Origin: Prinia subflava
Taxonomy: Eukaryota; Chordata; Aves; Passeriformes; Cisticolidae
Direction of reading: 5' to 3'
Length of the DNA stretch: 64,000 nt
Assembly: GCF_021018805.1 (NCBI RefSeq)
Contig: NC_086254.1
Location: 1,909,001-1,973,000, forward strand
The translations under genes and the position numbers were made by a program. Shown here piece after piece: positions 1-13,642 of this stretch. Position 1 is the first letter of the stretch, and each line of letters starts with the position of its first letter. The notes beneath the pieces were generated by a model. It saw only the letters and a program-made list of their open reading frames with translations, was not told where the DNA came from and did no database searches.

Positions 1-1072
1 CCAGTGCAACAACAGCCCTTGTGCCTGTATTAGTGCCAAACTTCCCTGAAACTCTAACTTTTCACATAGCAGCTCTTTTTCAGTGTGTAAAATTTCAGTA
101 TTTAAAGTCATATTTTTTTAAACATTCAAAACATACACAATTTTCCACAGAATACCCGTTTCTCTTTAAATAGTCACTGTTCTTTGAATGATTTCTCATC
201 ATTGTTATTTGTTTTATGAAAAGGATTCCCAAACAATTCTCTCTGTGTGATAAAATCTACTTGATGAGACTGACAGCTGGTATGAAGTAGGGAATATTCT
301 AAACTGCCATTCCACTTCATCTGTGATCCAGTCAAGAGACAGAATTTAATTAATTATTTTCTATCCAGAAAGAAATATATATAACCCTAAACATTTGTAA
401 AACCCAAATGCAAATGGCTGTCTATGAAGATCATGAGCTCAATACTAAAATTAGTATTTCTCCAAAAAGCAGCAGTGTAAAATCTGGCCTTCTCTGAAGA
501 TTTTAAACTCTCCATGCTGGATGTGGAAAAATAAAATGTTATTCTAAGGCTTTGAGAAAGAAGTAGACTTCCCTTCCTCAAAGGGAACTTGGATTTTAAC
601 AGGTTTTGAAAAGTACTGCAAAACACTAAAAGTTGCCTGTGTTCTTGGCAGCACAGCCTGTCTTAAGGACGTGGAGTAGGAAATCATAATAAAGGGCAAT
701 ACAACTTCTGCTGTGCACAGGGCTTTTAGGATGGTTTTAAAAAAGACTTTGTGTGACACGTTCAGACCGAGGCAGCCCCACAGCGAGGCCTGGGGAGTGC
801 CAGGGTGACACAGAGGAAAAGCTCTGTGCCCTCTCAGGAGCTCTGGCACTGCTGAAGTCTGGGGCACTCCTTGGTGCACAGGCACTGTGTAAAAGGCCAT
901 CTGGCATTTTGGGGTTATTATGCCTAAATGGAAAAAACCCCATTCTAATCAGGTAGGAATATGCCCTCCTCCAAAGTAATGGGAATTGTATTCCAGCAGA
1001 ATATTGCCTTGTTTGTTCCTGTGGTAAAACACTCCTCAGGCACCTCCAAAACGTGCTGGAAATCAACCAGAG

Positions 1073-1288
1073 AAGAATCACAGAATCACAGAATCACAGA
1101 ATCATTAGGTTGGAAGAGACCTCCAAGATCACCGAGTCCAACCCAACCCTAACCTCAACTAAACCACAGCACTGAGTGCCACACCCAGAGATGGTGACTC
1201 CACCACCTCCCCAGGTACACCATTCCAATACTTTATTACCCTTTCTGTAAAAAAACCTTTTTCCTAATATCCAGCCTATATGGGAAAG
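1073..1288 (-). mobile_element. CR1 non-LTR retrotransposon, 3' tail fragment
   Basis: The plus strand reads the reverse complement of a CR1 3' end: three CAGAATCA octamers, then TTAGGTTGGAAGAGACCTCC, GAGTCCAACCCAACC, GATGGTGACTCCACCACCTC, and CCTTTTTCCTAATATCCAGC. It is 5' truncated, as usual for CR1, and has lost part of the middle. It inserted in the same orientation as AUTS2 transcription and carries no coding part. Confidence 0.93.
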
Positions 1289-1498
1289 CTGGGTTGGTTT
1301 TTTTTGGTTCCTTTTAGTGAGGATTTAGAAGTTGCTTCTCCTGCCATATCAGTCAAAGCAGCACAATCCAATCCCAGCAGATTATTATCAATCCAGAGGG
1401 TGGTTCTTTACAAAGCTGCCAGTGAGATTTAGATGCACAACCCTTATTTATTTAAGAAGAGCTATAATTCTAAGTCTGAACTTGAAAGCAGAGTTTTC

Positions 1499-1524
1499 AT
1501 ATACATATATATATATATACATAC
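1499..1524. repeat. (TA/CATA)n microsatellite
   Basis: An alternating AT/CATA tract of about 26 bp. Confidence 0.85.
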
Positions 1525-1863
1525 CTAAGTGTCTGAAAACACAACCAAAGGCAAGGGAGGGTTGTTTTGACAAAAACAGTGAAGACAAGAAGAACAAACC
1601 CATAGGGAACAATAAATGTAATGGGTTACTGATAATGTCAGAAATGTCTGGATGGCTCCAGCTAGAGAAACCTACCATAGGCTTGTTTATACTGAAACAA
1701 AGCAATACATAGTATATTGGGCATTTGGGTTTTGCTGTTTGTGAAAGAAACTTGAGCCATTCTGTGTTTTCTTTGCATCTCATACTATCACTGGAGGTAA
1801 CCATTAAGCTCATTTTACTTGTGAATAGGTTGAGACATAAATCCAAGGTTACAGACAAAATCT

Positions 1864-1963
1864 CTGATTCAGCAAAGCACTTAAGCACATGCTTAGCTGT
1901 AAACACATGTACCATCCCATAAAAGTAAAGATAATCATGTGCTTAAGTGCTTTGCTGAATCAG
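1864..1963. repeat. Perfect 28-bp inverted repeat, relic of an old palindromic MITE
   Basis: The left arm 1864-1891 contains CAGCAAAGCACTTAAGCAC. The right arm 1936-1963 is its exact reverse complement over 28 bp. The spacer is 44 bp. The GATTCAGCAAAGCACTTAAG motif is typical of a palindromic DNA-transposon-like family common in turtles, crocodiles and birds; I recall the pattern but not a sure name. Confidence 0.85.
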
Positions 1964-3714
1964 GGCCAAAGACAATAGCAGAGCCAGGAGGAGAAGCCAG
2001 GCATCACTAAAACAACTAGACAACTTTCCCTGCAACGTAGATGTTATAAAAAGGAATAGATCATAAAGAGGATGGTTATGACTTTTTAGAAGAGTTAAGA
2101 ACAGCTGTCACAAGGTGGGGGGTAGGGGCTGAGAATAAACAGGCATTTTAATATTGGTTTTCACAGCATCCTTAAGAAAGCAGAAGGTAATTTGCTTCCT
2201 ATTTCATCTCATGCCACTCTTCAAACCTGCTTCCTCACTCGAGGAAAATCACGGTGCATTAACTAGCAGCTCTGCTAATTGATTTAACACTGATCATCCT
2301 TCATTACTGTATCTTTGACTATTAAAATGATAAAGAAAGAGCAGACAGGTGAGTGAGAGCAGGAACTAGGTGACAAGTAGAAAAACATCAACATTTTTCT
2401 CACTGGGATTTTCATTAGGTAGAAAATGACCATTTCACTTGGCATCCCTTTATGTGTAGAGGTAACCAACACATCAGGGACAACACAGGCAGTGTTTTCT
2501 GCACATTAAAGCCCTGCCACAGAGAATTCAACCCTCAGCCACGTTGGGAAGCTGCAATTCCCACCCCAGCCCACGTCAGGCTGCCCAGTCCTTTCCTGGG
2601 CAGAGGTGTGTGCCCGGCACAGCCTCACCAGAGCAGCTCTGCACAGCCCCACGGGCCCGGGGCTCCTGCTGGGCTCACAGGGATTAAACTGGGGGTGCAC
2701 AAAGCTCCTGGGGAAAGCCCTGATTTGTTCAAACAACCCACGGTATGGTTTTAATACATTTTCTGAATACATTTCAGAAACCTTGCAGGACTTTTTGGGG
2801 TCATGTATCTGCTCTGCATTTCTTTTAGATTGGAAACTGTCTTAAACTATCCAATTCAACGTTTCTGCTATAAAGCCCTGACTTGCAATTACTCTCTCCT
2901 TTCTCTGGAGCCAGAAGTGCTGTTATCTGGGTTCCCTGAGAGGAGCAGCAGGTACCACGGTGCTAACCACACATTTGGTTCACATTAACTTATGTCCCCC
3001 TCGTGCAGGGCCATAAAAAGTTAATTGGAATATGCAGCTCCAACACACACCACAACACGAGCAGGGCCAGCCAACACTAAAACCTAACCATGTGGCAGCT
3101 CTGTTTGGAAACAAACCCAAACCTGTCAGCTCTCATTTTGAGAAAGCAAAAAAGGCAACAAAATCGAGCCAGTATCTGGTTCCTGCTGGTGTAACCTTGT
3201 AACTTCCTATGGGACACCACACATCACACAAACCAAACTGCTGGAGGCAGAGACGGGAGGCTCCCTTTCCAGCCCTGCCCTGTGACACATGGAAAAATAT
3301 GATTAAATAGGTAAATCAGGGCTGCCAAAGCTGGTCAGGACATACAGACAGAGCAGAACTGGGCCCAGAAGACCCTGCTCCTGCCCTTCACCAGGAGTTC
3401 TCCCCAGCAGCATTCCCTGGAGTCCAGAGCCCCTGTCCAGCAGTGCTATAAAGCAGATGTGCAGTTTAGAACTGGTTTAAGTAAGCAGCAGCAATAAAGT
3501 AAACATCTGGGTTTAGGGGATGTCTCACAGCCCAGCTTATGTAGTCATTTCCTTCTTGGCATCCTAATGAACAGCTTCCTACTCTCCAAAATTATTTGAA
3601 ATTAGTTTTGATTAGAGAATAAATGAATAATTAACCCCCCATCAGTGATAATAGAATTTGGAGTGCTCACGAATCCTACACTTTGGGAGCCAGAGGTTAT
3701 GCATAGCTCAATAA

Positions 3715-3846
3715 ATCCATCCATCCATCCATCCATCCATCCATCCATCCATCCATCCATCCATCCATCCATCCATCCATCCATCCATCCCTCCATCCAT
3801 CCATCCATCCATCCATCCATCCATCCATCCATCCATCCATCCATCC
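3715..3846. repeat. (CATC)n tetranucleotide microsatellite
   Basis: About 33 uninterrupted ATCC/CATC units with one CCCTCC interruption near 3788. It generates HPSI-repeat frames on the plus strand and MDGW-repeat frames on the minus strand, which are artefacts. Confidence 0.97.
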
Positions 3847-4520
3847 TCCTGCAGTTACACCCCTTCTTTCTTGCTAGTCCTCACCATGAGGTTTCACGAG
3901 TCAGCCCTCAGGGAGCCCCGTCCTCTCCTGCATCCCCACCCCTGGTGAGTGACCACCACCCCTGAGAGCCCCCCAGGAATAAAGCACCCCTCAAGCAGTG
4001 ACACAGCACCACAAATCAGGAACAAACCCCTTCCACAGCTTTCAGCACAAGCAGAGATTTGATGAGTTTGGCATGCAGACCTTCTAAATCAAAGGGTAAA
4101 GTCTGAATTTTGGATTTGTTTCTTACAGGATGCAAGTGTTTGCTGTGCCTTGTGCGGCCCAGTTCCTTACACACCCTGAGTTCAGTCATGTCAAGGCTCT
4201 CCCTCTGTGCTGCCCCTGGGCAGGTCCAACACCATCCTGCCCTTTCCCAGAAGATTGCCAAACTCCTGAGAGGAGCACTTTGCTCTGGCAGAGCACCTTA
4301 CTCTCACAATAAAGCAGTCGGTGTTTGCAGTGCCACAGAAATGTAAACAGGCTGCACTAAACATCACTCAGCAAAAGCCATTTCAGTGCTCCTGCACGCA
4401 GGAAGAAGCAAAATTAAGTAAGAAACATCCTGGCAGAAAGGGAGCTGCTGACACGAGAGATGGCTGTGGAGCACTGCTCTGGAGTCTGCACTGTGAGTAC
4501 CAGGGAAGGAACAGGGACAG

Positions 4521-4525
4521 CCTGC

Positions 4526-4577
<52 letters not shown>
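4521..4577. repeat. (CCCTGT)n hexanucleotide array, first block
   Basis: About nine tandem CCCTGT units. The minus strand, which is the AUTS2 transcript sense, is (GGGACA)n with regularly spaced G triplets. It is linked to the second block by a roughly 35-bp spacer that is itself partly duplicated (GGAGCAGGTAAAGCC and AGAGCAGGTAAATCT). Confidence 0.95.
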
Positions 4578-4636
4578 CAGACACATGGAGCAGGTAAAGC
4601 CTGTCCCTCCCTCAGAAACATAGAGCAGGTAAATCT

Positions 4637-4639
4637 TGT

Positions 4640-4708
<69 letters not shown>

Positions 4709-4711
4709 CCC
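4637..4711. repeat. (CCCTGT)n hexanucleotide array, second block
   Basis: About twelve CCCTGT units after a TTGTCCTGT start. With the first block and the duplicated spacer between them, this forms a compound repeat at 4521-4711. It is not telomeric: the unit is CCCTGT, not CCCTAA. Confidence 0.95.
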
Positions 4712-6978
4712 TCGGACACAGAGCAAAGGCCCTGGTGCAGAGAGGCAGGCCCTGGCTGTGCTCTCTGCACAGAGATCCTCATCACCCACAAGGGAGGATG
4801 TGTTTCATGAAATTAGATGGTGTGTTTTTATAGGCACTTCCAAAGGCATTTCCTCCAACTCCACCGCTATCTCCGGACACACAAGTGTAAATAACAATAT
4901 CCACTATGTCGGTGCTTCATTCAACACACAAAGGTAACTTCTTACCCTTCCCAGGAGGAGGCAGCAGGACAGGAGCTGAAAAGGCCATTAGAAGGCATGA
5001 CTGCACCTAAGGTGTGAACAATGTCACAGCACCAGGTGAGAGCCCAGAAAGGCATCAGACAGCCCTGCCTGCTCCTCGTTGTGTCACAGTACATCCACTC
5101 CTCACATGAGGGATGGCACACGCTCATTTCCCTTTTAGTGAGTCAAAAATAAGGCAGTAATTGGATTGAGGCTTTCAGGGGAGAGGGGAGGGGAAAAGGA
5201 TCTTCTTAGACTCCCTAATGCCAATCTTCACGACCTGTCTGATCTCTCAGTAAATGCCACATATAGGTTAATCCTCACAAATCCTCAGTACGACCTTGTC
5301 AAATCAAAGTGTTCATCAGTTTGTTCGGGGGCTACCAGATAAGAATAAACAAATGAACTCATGCTGCATGTCTCCCAGCTGTCACCTAGGAGTGCTTACA
5401 GACAAGGTCTCTTTAATGGGCACCCTGTAGCAAAAGAACTCTGACTGGAAAATGTGAGAAATGAAAAGATTACCTGCTTAACTAACACACCCGTGGGCAC
5501 CCTGCGTGTGAAAGATACATGCACTTACACATTTCATTCTGTGTGCCCTAAGCACTCTGTTTTCTCCTTGATTTCCCCTATTTTAAATAATGTTTATTTG
5601 TAAAAGACATACACGCATCCAGAGTAAAAAGCATTATGCCTGAATGCTGAAGGAGCGTGTTACGAGGACGTGCCTTGTTCCTTTTCCATCCAACCCAAAT
5701 AAAGTGCAGCAGTTCCTCAGTGCCTCCCACGGGCTCTCTGCTTGGCCACTGAGCCTCTTCTGGGGCTCAGGGGGTCATTTACCCCCTGAACCTCAGGGCC
5801 AGCAGAGGAGGCCCTGCTGTCTGCTCCACCTTTGCTGCTGCCTGTGCCTGGCCTGATGCCATTCCTCTATTCCGTGCTGGCCTGCAGCCACACACCAGAT
5901 GGCAATGACTTTCAGATGGAGCAGGGTCATTTTGAACTCGTGACCCAAAGGGTGGAAGGTTCAGTAGCCCGCTGCCTGCCCTCTGGCCCTAACATCTGTG
6001 AACTTGCCCTTTTCAGAGTAAGGCTGCAGGCACTGAAAAATACACACACAGCATTGGCAGGAGGTTTGGGTTTCTCCCACTTCTCACAACCTGCAAAACC
6101 CAGCACTGTCACACTCCAACTGCTCACCTAACCACAGCCTGCGTTATGTCAACACCCAAAGAGGGAAGCTTTGAATGTCTGCTTGTCATCTTGTCTCTCA
6201 AGCACCTTAGCAATTTCTGTCATGCTTTCTCTTCATGAGCCGAGGAAAGTCTACTCAAACCAATTATCTGTCCCTCATGTCTTAGGAGACAGTTTACTGT
6301 AAATCATAAACTGCTGCAGTCTACAGTTTGGGTTTGGTCTTTCTCTACCTCAACCCTGTTTCATCTATGTATGATTCTGCACAACAATTTAATTGTTTCT
6401 ACAAGTTCATCCTTGTTCAGATGGTGACTACAAATAAATACATATTTTGAAGGTGAAAATTTGTGGATACAAATACACTGCAAAGTATCTGAAGAACCCA
6501 AAAGTCTCTGTGCACTTGTTTTTCCCCTATACATGATATCCCCCTTAATCCCTAAAAAAGCACATGTCCTATATGGCCTACCTTCTATAGCATTCTCTGT
6601 GGCTTGGGTTTGGGTTTTTTCTCCTTTTTTCTTCTATTGCAGAATATGTCAGATTTCAAAGGTCTTTGCTTTCATGTACTTCATCCTCAAGACCATGGCC
6701 ACAGCAGTTGGTCCTGAGGCCAAGAAGCAAAAGAAGTTGTGATCTTTACTGAACCATGGAGGTCTCTCAGGAATCAGATGAAGATCCACTCTTTCAGGAG
6801 CTGAACAAAGGAAAACAAACCTTCTGGTCATAGGAAACTGTTCACTGAATTTCTAAATTACATAAGGCTCAAAAAGCATCTCAGCAGAGAGACACAGCAT
6901 GAACCAAGTGACAGGACTGCAGAGAGGGGCAAACCCCTGGGTGTGCCAAGAGAATGGGAGCAAAAAGAAGGAGTGATA

Positions 6979-7030
6979 GAAAAAAACCCCAAAAAACCCC
7001 AACAAACCACCAAAACAAACACCAACAAAT
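6979..7030. repeat. CCCCAAAAAACCCC-type A/C tract
   Basis: Two adjacent A-run/CCCC units followed by AAC-rich sequence. It is one of several similar tracts in the window (7.80, 9.75, 30.91, 33.43 and 47.43 kb). Confidence 0.8.
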
Positions 7031-7799
7031 CTAACATATTTGTCATCGTGCTTTCTGAGGCAGTAAAACAGGCATGTGGAAAAGGCTGCAGTTTCTGCAT
7101 AAGTATCCCATCTGCAGACTTCTCCAACTCCATCATTAATCACAGGGTCCCTCCTCCACAGTCCTTACAACAAACCCCAGCTGCCAAATCCCAGCGTAAA
7201 TCCTGCTCCTGGCCTCAGAGTGTGAAACAGACAGTTGACTTTGGGATTATTCTTTATGTTCAGAAAGATGAATAAATCACACACCATCAAGTTTATCATT
7301 TTTTCTCCTCAGAGAAATATGAAATATTACAGATCATCTTCACTACATCAGTTTCTTCACAGTCTATTAGCAAGCAAGGTCCATTTTTCATATAATTTAG
7401 CAAGCCACTGGTCTAATTTCTCTTATTTCTTTTGGAGCAGGAAACATATACAGAGCATGTTCTCCTGTTACACATCACCCATGACCAACCTTCCTGTCTT
7501 CCATCCCAGGGTTCCAAGAAGTTGTTGGAGTTGGCTAGCAGCTCAAGGTGGTCCAGACCTTGGGTTTCTTTATAGAAATTCTATGAAAAGAGCTGACTAT
7601 CAAAAATGAAACCTATCATCAACTTCAGGATGTTTCAAGCTGGATGCTCAGAAAAAGATCTACCCCCAAACACTTGCCAGCTCTGAAGGGCTGGCAGGTT
7701 TTGTGGTGTAAGAGAGGATTGTTTACAGTGGTGTTCTGAAATGAGCTTTTCTCTCACAATCTTACTCCACAGAGAAAGATTCTTCACTCTGACTCCCTG

Positions 7800-7855
7800 G
7801 AAAAAAAAATCCCCAAAAACCCCAGAAGAAAACCCCAAACAAAAAAACCACAACC
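7800..7855. repeat. CCCCAAAAACCCC-type A/C tract
   Basis: An A run followed by TCCCCAAAAACCCCAGAAG and further AAAACCCC units. It has the same character as the tract at 6.98 kb. Confidence 0.8.
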
Positions 7856-9752
7856 ATGACAAGCTCTATAGACCAGGAAACAGGCTCAACCCCCCAAAAA
7901 CTCCTGGCTGAGTTTCAAAAACACCTCAGACAGTTGTCTCAACCAAAAGACTGAGGGTACAATGGGTCCCTTTGTCCCTGCACATCCAGGGGAGGTGTGG
8001 GCTGCAGAACAGAGCACATCCCACTGGAACTGCACTGAACACAGGAAAGACTCCAGAGCCCAAGACCACCACTTTGGTATTTTCACCAAGACCATGAGAT
8101 CAACTATTACAAAAAATAAGGCAGTGGAAGTTAAGGTGAAGCTGGTACAGTCTTTCCTTACAACAAAGCCCTTGTATGAAACGTTTTCTGCCAAAGATGG
8201 ATGTGATTTCCCTTGCTCAGAACAGGGCAGAGAGAAACAGGTTAAATTACAGCCAAAGTAATAGGAGTCGAGAGACACAGGCCTGCCTCATCTTTTCCCA
8301 TTGCAGCTCTGTAAGGGGGAAAAAAGTCACAAAAATCTGCAGTGTGTCAACCTTCCCCCCTAGTTTTTTCCCCCCCAAAAGATTCAGTTTCCCTGGAGAA
8401 GCGAAGAAAGAGGCTGAAAGGATTTCACATTGAACCACTGCAATAATTGCCACAATCTCTTCCCTACCAGCTGAAGAGTGAATGGCTTGAGTCCAAACGT
8501 GGGCAAGGGGAAGGAGGTGACATTCACTTCTCCAGTCTCTGCCTGGAGCCTGCAAGAAAGGCTGGGCTGGAGAAACGCTTTGGAAGATCTGCAGATGGAG
8601 GAAACTATCAAGTGCCATGACTGCAGTTAGAAATGCCACTTGTGAAAAACAAATCCTTAACAGAGTTGCCAGGCTTGGACACTGAAATACCAAATATATA
8701 TGCAAAATACAAAGTCCCCAAACTTCAGGATTTTCTTCTTCATAAAGCAAAACTGAGACAGCTCCAAGTGTAGAAAGCAAACTCTAATGGTAAATTGGGA
8801 ATGTTTTTTCTGCCTCACGTGCATGGGCCAGACAAATCAAGCTGGCAGCTGCCAGCTCCTGGAGGGACTGGTGTGCTCGTGTTGGTGAAGCCTTGCATCA
8901 ACTACAAGAGAAGGGAGTATTGCTTTTCTTCTTAGGGCTTCTACTGGTAATAAACTGCAAATCTCCAATCCTTTCCTCCTCCATTCACACTGATCTCCAT
9001 GGGCATTTTCACAGGTGGGTCCTGGTGAGACCCAGCCATGTGTGCTCCAAAACCCACAAGGAGCATTGGCTGCTCCTGACCCCCAAACGTGAGCGGTCAC
9101 GCCGGATCTGGGACAGGGGCCCTGCTGCTCCTCTGAGGGTTTAATGCACTTCAGCAGGATGTGCCAAGGCAGCAGAGCCCCACAGGAAAATAAAACACAC
9201 GAGGGCAGTGCCCTGCATTAAAGCATCACCGGTCCAGTGACTGCGCAGGGTCAGGTGGGGTTGTAGTAACCTGAGTTATTTCTCAGGATTTTTTTGCTCA
9301 TAATTTCCAATACCCCTGAACTGCTGACTCTCAAAATCACTTAGTAATAGAAGTCTTTTGCTCCTTCTTTGCACAGAACAACTACACTATAACATAAAAC
9401 ATTTATTCCAGAGTCAAACACGTATTCAAAACATTAGCTCCAGCAAAAGAAACAATCAGACACAAGAGCTTTCAGTTCCATTCCCAACAGAACACTTAGT
9501 AAGAAGAGAATGACTTTATCAACAAGCAGTAAAAACCTTAGTTTCCCATGTCTGAAAGAGATTTCATTAAATGCTTCCCTTGACTAGGTGCAGATCATTA
9601 TATTTCTCATAGACTGTAAGCAATGTGAGCCTGTGTCTGCACCTCGAAGCCTGAGCTCTGACTGACAGCTCCAGGAATTACAATAAATACTGCAGGAACA
9701 CAGGCAATGCTTTCCTAGGAGCCCACTGCCAAACGGAGTGCTTCCTTGCAGA

Positions 9753-9787
9753 GAAACAAACCAAACAAAAAAACCCCAAACAAAACC
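9753..9787. repeat. Short A/C-rich tract
   Basis: AAACAAACC and AAAAAAACCCCAAAC units over about 35 bp. Confidence 0.65.
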
Positions 9788-12756
9788 TGGAACAGCTCCA
9801 TTCAGTGCTGTCTCTCAGATAAGGACACTCATCACGCTGAGCCACTTCCCATTCCCCATCCCTGCAGGATTCAGGCTCTGACCCAGGACACGTCCCCCTC
9901 CCCAGCCACAGCCTTCTCACCTTCCCAGCTCCTCCCAGGCCACCAAGGATGCAACAAAGGGGGTCCCTGTCCAACCTGGAGGAGAGCTCAGCCTCCCCAG
10001 CCCACCCAGCCCTGTTTCAGACCCTGCCAAGCCCCTCCTCGCCCTGGGGATGGGAACCTGCCCAAAACATCTCCAAGGGTTTGGCTGCATTATCCATGCA
10101 CCGACTCCCTGGCAGGGATAAAGGCCACAGTGATGGGGAAAAAAGCTAATTCACAGCCTGAGGAGGATTAATCTTGCTACTGTGAAATGTCTTGGCTACA
10201 GCAAGGGTTAGTCAGTCATGGGGCAGACGCAAGCCAGAATTAAACCAAGTGCATGCAGAAATTATGCTTTTCTTGCAAAGACAGAAGGGGGAAAATAACT
10301 GTTAAATGGCATTCTTTGCTACCTTTTTTACTTAGTAATCAGTGATACCCTGAGAGGTGTGAGGGTGGTACTTTATTCTTCCTACTCCATTTCCTTCTCC
10401 ACTCAAAACTGCTCAGACAGCCTTGAATCAGGCAAGGACCCTGCACCATCCTGAGTAAGCCAAGCAAACCCGCCTCAACTCCAGTACTGACAAGAACTGT
10501 CTTAAAAGACAAGATTCAACCTTTTCCAGCCCAGTTGTGTTTCTCACTTGCAGATGAGTTAATCACTAATAGCTAGGACCACTTCCTGGCAGACCTGCAG
10601 CACGGCTGGGTCACGACAGCTCCCTCCAAGCACTGCAGCATTGCCCAGAGGCTCAGGGAACATCACCCACCCCATTCCCACCAGGACAGCCAGGTTACAG
10701 CTCACACAGGGGAACCTCAACACTCAACCACAACACTCAGTGTGCAGGAAAGGTGTGTAAAACAGCAAAAGCAACCTGCAAACACCTGTTTTATTCCAAA
10801 TGTCTTTACAGCCCTTTGTAACCAGCGTATTCCTTTAGAAAGGAACGTGGGTATCACAGGTAAGAGGCAGTGCTGGCAGGAAGGGAGCAGCAGGACACCT
10901 GCATGAGCAGGCTGGAGTTTCTCCATGGGTATTTCAAGGCCCCCAGAATCAGAGCAACAGAAGGAAATGCAGATGCAGCGCTACAGCTGCAGCACTTTTT
11001 GTTTTAGCTTCATTTTTTTCACTCCTTAAGGCATGTTTAAACACTGTCTGTGAATAAACACGAGTAAAAGTTGTATGTGTGCATGAAGGAAAAGCTCTTT
11101 CCTTTTCTTTGGTGCCAGCCAACACCATCAAAACACTCCAGAGACACCCACATCTTAGGAGAAAGGAAAGCAAATGGAAAACAGTTCCTTACTAAAATAT
11201 AGTCAGTGATCACTCAGAGGCTCTTAATGCTGCAGCTCTGATTGCCCTCACACACCAACAGAGACAAAGGAATGCAATTTGACTGTGCATTCCTAAAAGG
11301 AAATTATATTCTCCTCTCTCTGTCTTTCTTAAGCATTTGCAGTTTTTCAGAAAATGACATCAACAGAATAAATCACCTGGGCCTAATACAATGGACAAAG
11401 TCAGAGTAATCAATTCTTATTTATTAATCAGCCTCTATCATGATGTTCCATAATCATTATACCCCAGTTCAGACACAATAATAATGAAGCTAACAGAAGT
11501 AATGCAATTTGTGGTGAGTAAGAGGTTGGCAGGCAGTGGCAATAACATTGCTTGATAACAATAGTCAGGCAAACAGGTATTGGTTGTAAGAAGAGCTATT
11601 AAAATGGACAAAAACACTCCAAGGAAAGGAGGTATCAGATGTACACATTTTCAAGTTGTTATTTTTTAAAAAAAGAAAAAGATAAAAAAGAAGATAATAA
11701 TGTTAGAGACCAATCTGCATCATCAGAAATGAAGGGCTTAGGGTTATATAAAATCACAGGCACAGTAACAGCATTTGAACATCCTCACAGAATCTAAATA
11801 CAGAGTGAGGTTACAAGAGCCAGATGAAGGAAAAAATGAACATTTCTCTTGGAAGAAAATTCTTTTAATTACAAAAAGTATTCTGCCTGGGACAGCACTG
11901 CAGAAAGCCTGCAAATCCCAGCTGTTTGTGCACACCAAAAACAAGAGCCACCCCTAAACTCTTGGCTACTTCATTTGCCTCCCCTGAGTGAATGGAAGAG
12001 CTGTAAAAATGGACCAGGGAGAAAACCACAAAGCAAGGGATGGTGCTTAGATCCTTGGGAGCAAAGTCTGCTGCAAACGCCGCGTTGCTGGGGGTGCTTT
12101 TAGTTCTCAAAAACAACCTTGTTCCAATGATCAGAGGAATTTCTGGGTGAGAGGGATCGCGGCACCACAGAAGGCGCAGTTCAAAGGGACAGCAAGCCAC
12201 ACAGAATAATTCTGTGGCAATATGACCCCTTGAAATGCTCAGAGCAGCAGAGCCCTGCACCTTAAAAATCTCAACTACTAAAAAAGACAGGGTGGAAAAA
12301 AAAAGGAAAAGAAAGGAAAAAAACTTGTTTATAATAAAGACTACATTCTGTAGCAATTTCCTAGATTCCTGGGGTTAGAAATCTAGATTGCCAATGGATA
12401 AGTGAGCCTTAAAATCACATCCCTGCTGACAAAAATTCATTTCTTATAACCGTCTCCATTTACCGGAATGTTGAATCTTTCCCATGGGGAAGGAACAAAT
12501 GAAAATGTTATTTCTCTGCTCATGAACTCATACCTTTCTGTCTGCTTTTCACTGTTGGCAATTTCATTCTCTTCCAAATTTGACTAAAGCCCATGACCTG
12601 GGGGAAATAATGTCTATATAATAATCTTCTGAAACTCTAATTCTGAGTCATGTTTTTTTGGATGTTGCCTCACACTTTATGAAAATTGCACTGAGCTATG
12701 AAATGTAAGTGATGTGATGTCTCTGCCTTAACATAATAATTTTGTCTGGTGACTAT

Positions 12757-12758
<2 letters not shown>

Positions 12759-12817
<59 letters not shown>
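12759..12817. repeat. (TAA)n trinucleotide microsatellite
   Basis: About 19.7 perfect TAA units with no interruption. A perfect run of this length is likely polymorphic. Confidence 0.97.
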
Positions 12818-13616
12818 GAGTCTCCTTTGAAAGCAACAAAACTAAATAAAATTAGTAAAAAACCCAATCTATGCCTAATGGCGAAAAAGATGTCGTGGCA
12901 CCCCAGTCCATAGGTTTATTTTCACTGCCCCGTGGAAAGAACTAGTCACAACTGGTAGCAAAATTAATGGTGTGAGAGAGGCAAGCAGAAACATCCTGAC
13001 ACTGTGGCTGAGCAGCTTAATAGCCCTAAAGCTACCCTGGCTGTGCTTGGGGGGACCCTGTAAATCCTGGCACTCTGCTCCTGGCCCTGGCCAGGCTGAA
13101 CCCCACATCTGCACGTGGGGAGAGAGCACAAACACCTCCATAAAGCTCCATTATTGGCTGGGGCCTCTCGAGCAGCTTGCTGAGCAAACTCAGCAGTGGG
13201 GATGTTTGCAGTTGATCAACTCTTCCCCCAAAAGCAGAAATAACTCCAGTGTCTGTTTATTGGCTCCACAGCCACACACCGGCTGCATCCCTGCCCAGCT
13301 CTGTAAATCTACCCAAACAAAGCTGTACATTACCAGATGTTTATTTTATTTTTTTTATCCACACTGACCCATAAAATCTACAATACAGTAGATCAAATGG
13401 TAAAAATCATTAAAAACTCGCTCTGAACAAAATTGGTGCTGCCATATGTTTTGGGCCTTCCTCCACGTGAAGCTCCACTTAGCTCCACAGGTATAAATCT
13501 AGAATAACCCCATTTTGAGCAACAGCTATTTCACATCTGAAGAGGTGCAGCCTTGCGGGTGTTGGTATTTGGTCTCTCATGTTTCTGGGATGAATAACCT
13601 CTTTATTTATTTCTTC

Positions 13617-13642
13617 ATATATATACATATATATATGTATAC
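13617..13642. repeat. (TA)n-rich microsatellite
   Basis: An alternating TATA/CATA/GTATA tract of about 26 bp. Confidence 0.85.

Noticed and set aside
4521..4711. Possible interstitial telomere repeat
   Set aside because: The unit is CCCTGT throughout; vertebrate telomere repeats are CCCTAA.
4383..4833. RDRDRD, CPCPCP and LSLSLS open frames
   Set aside because: Translation artefacts of the CCCTGT hexamer array.
8247..8780. 177-codon minus-strand open frame
   Set aside because: No recognisable domain and no repeat or splice support; length is within chance for a 64-kb window.
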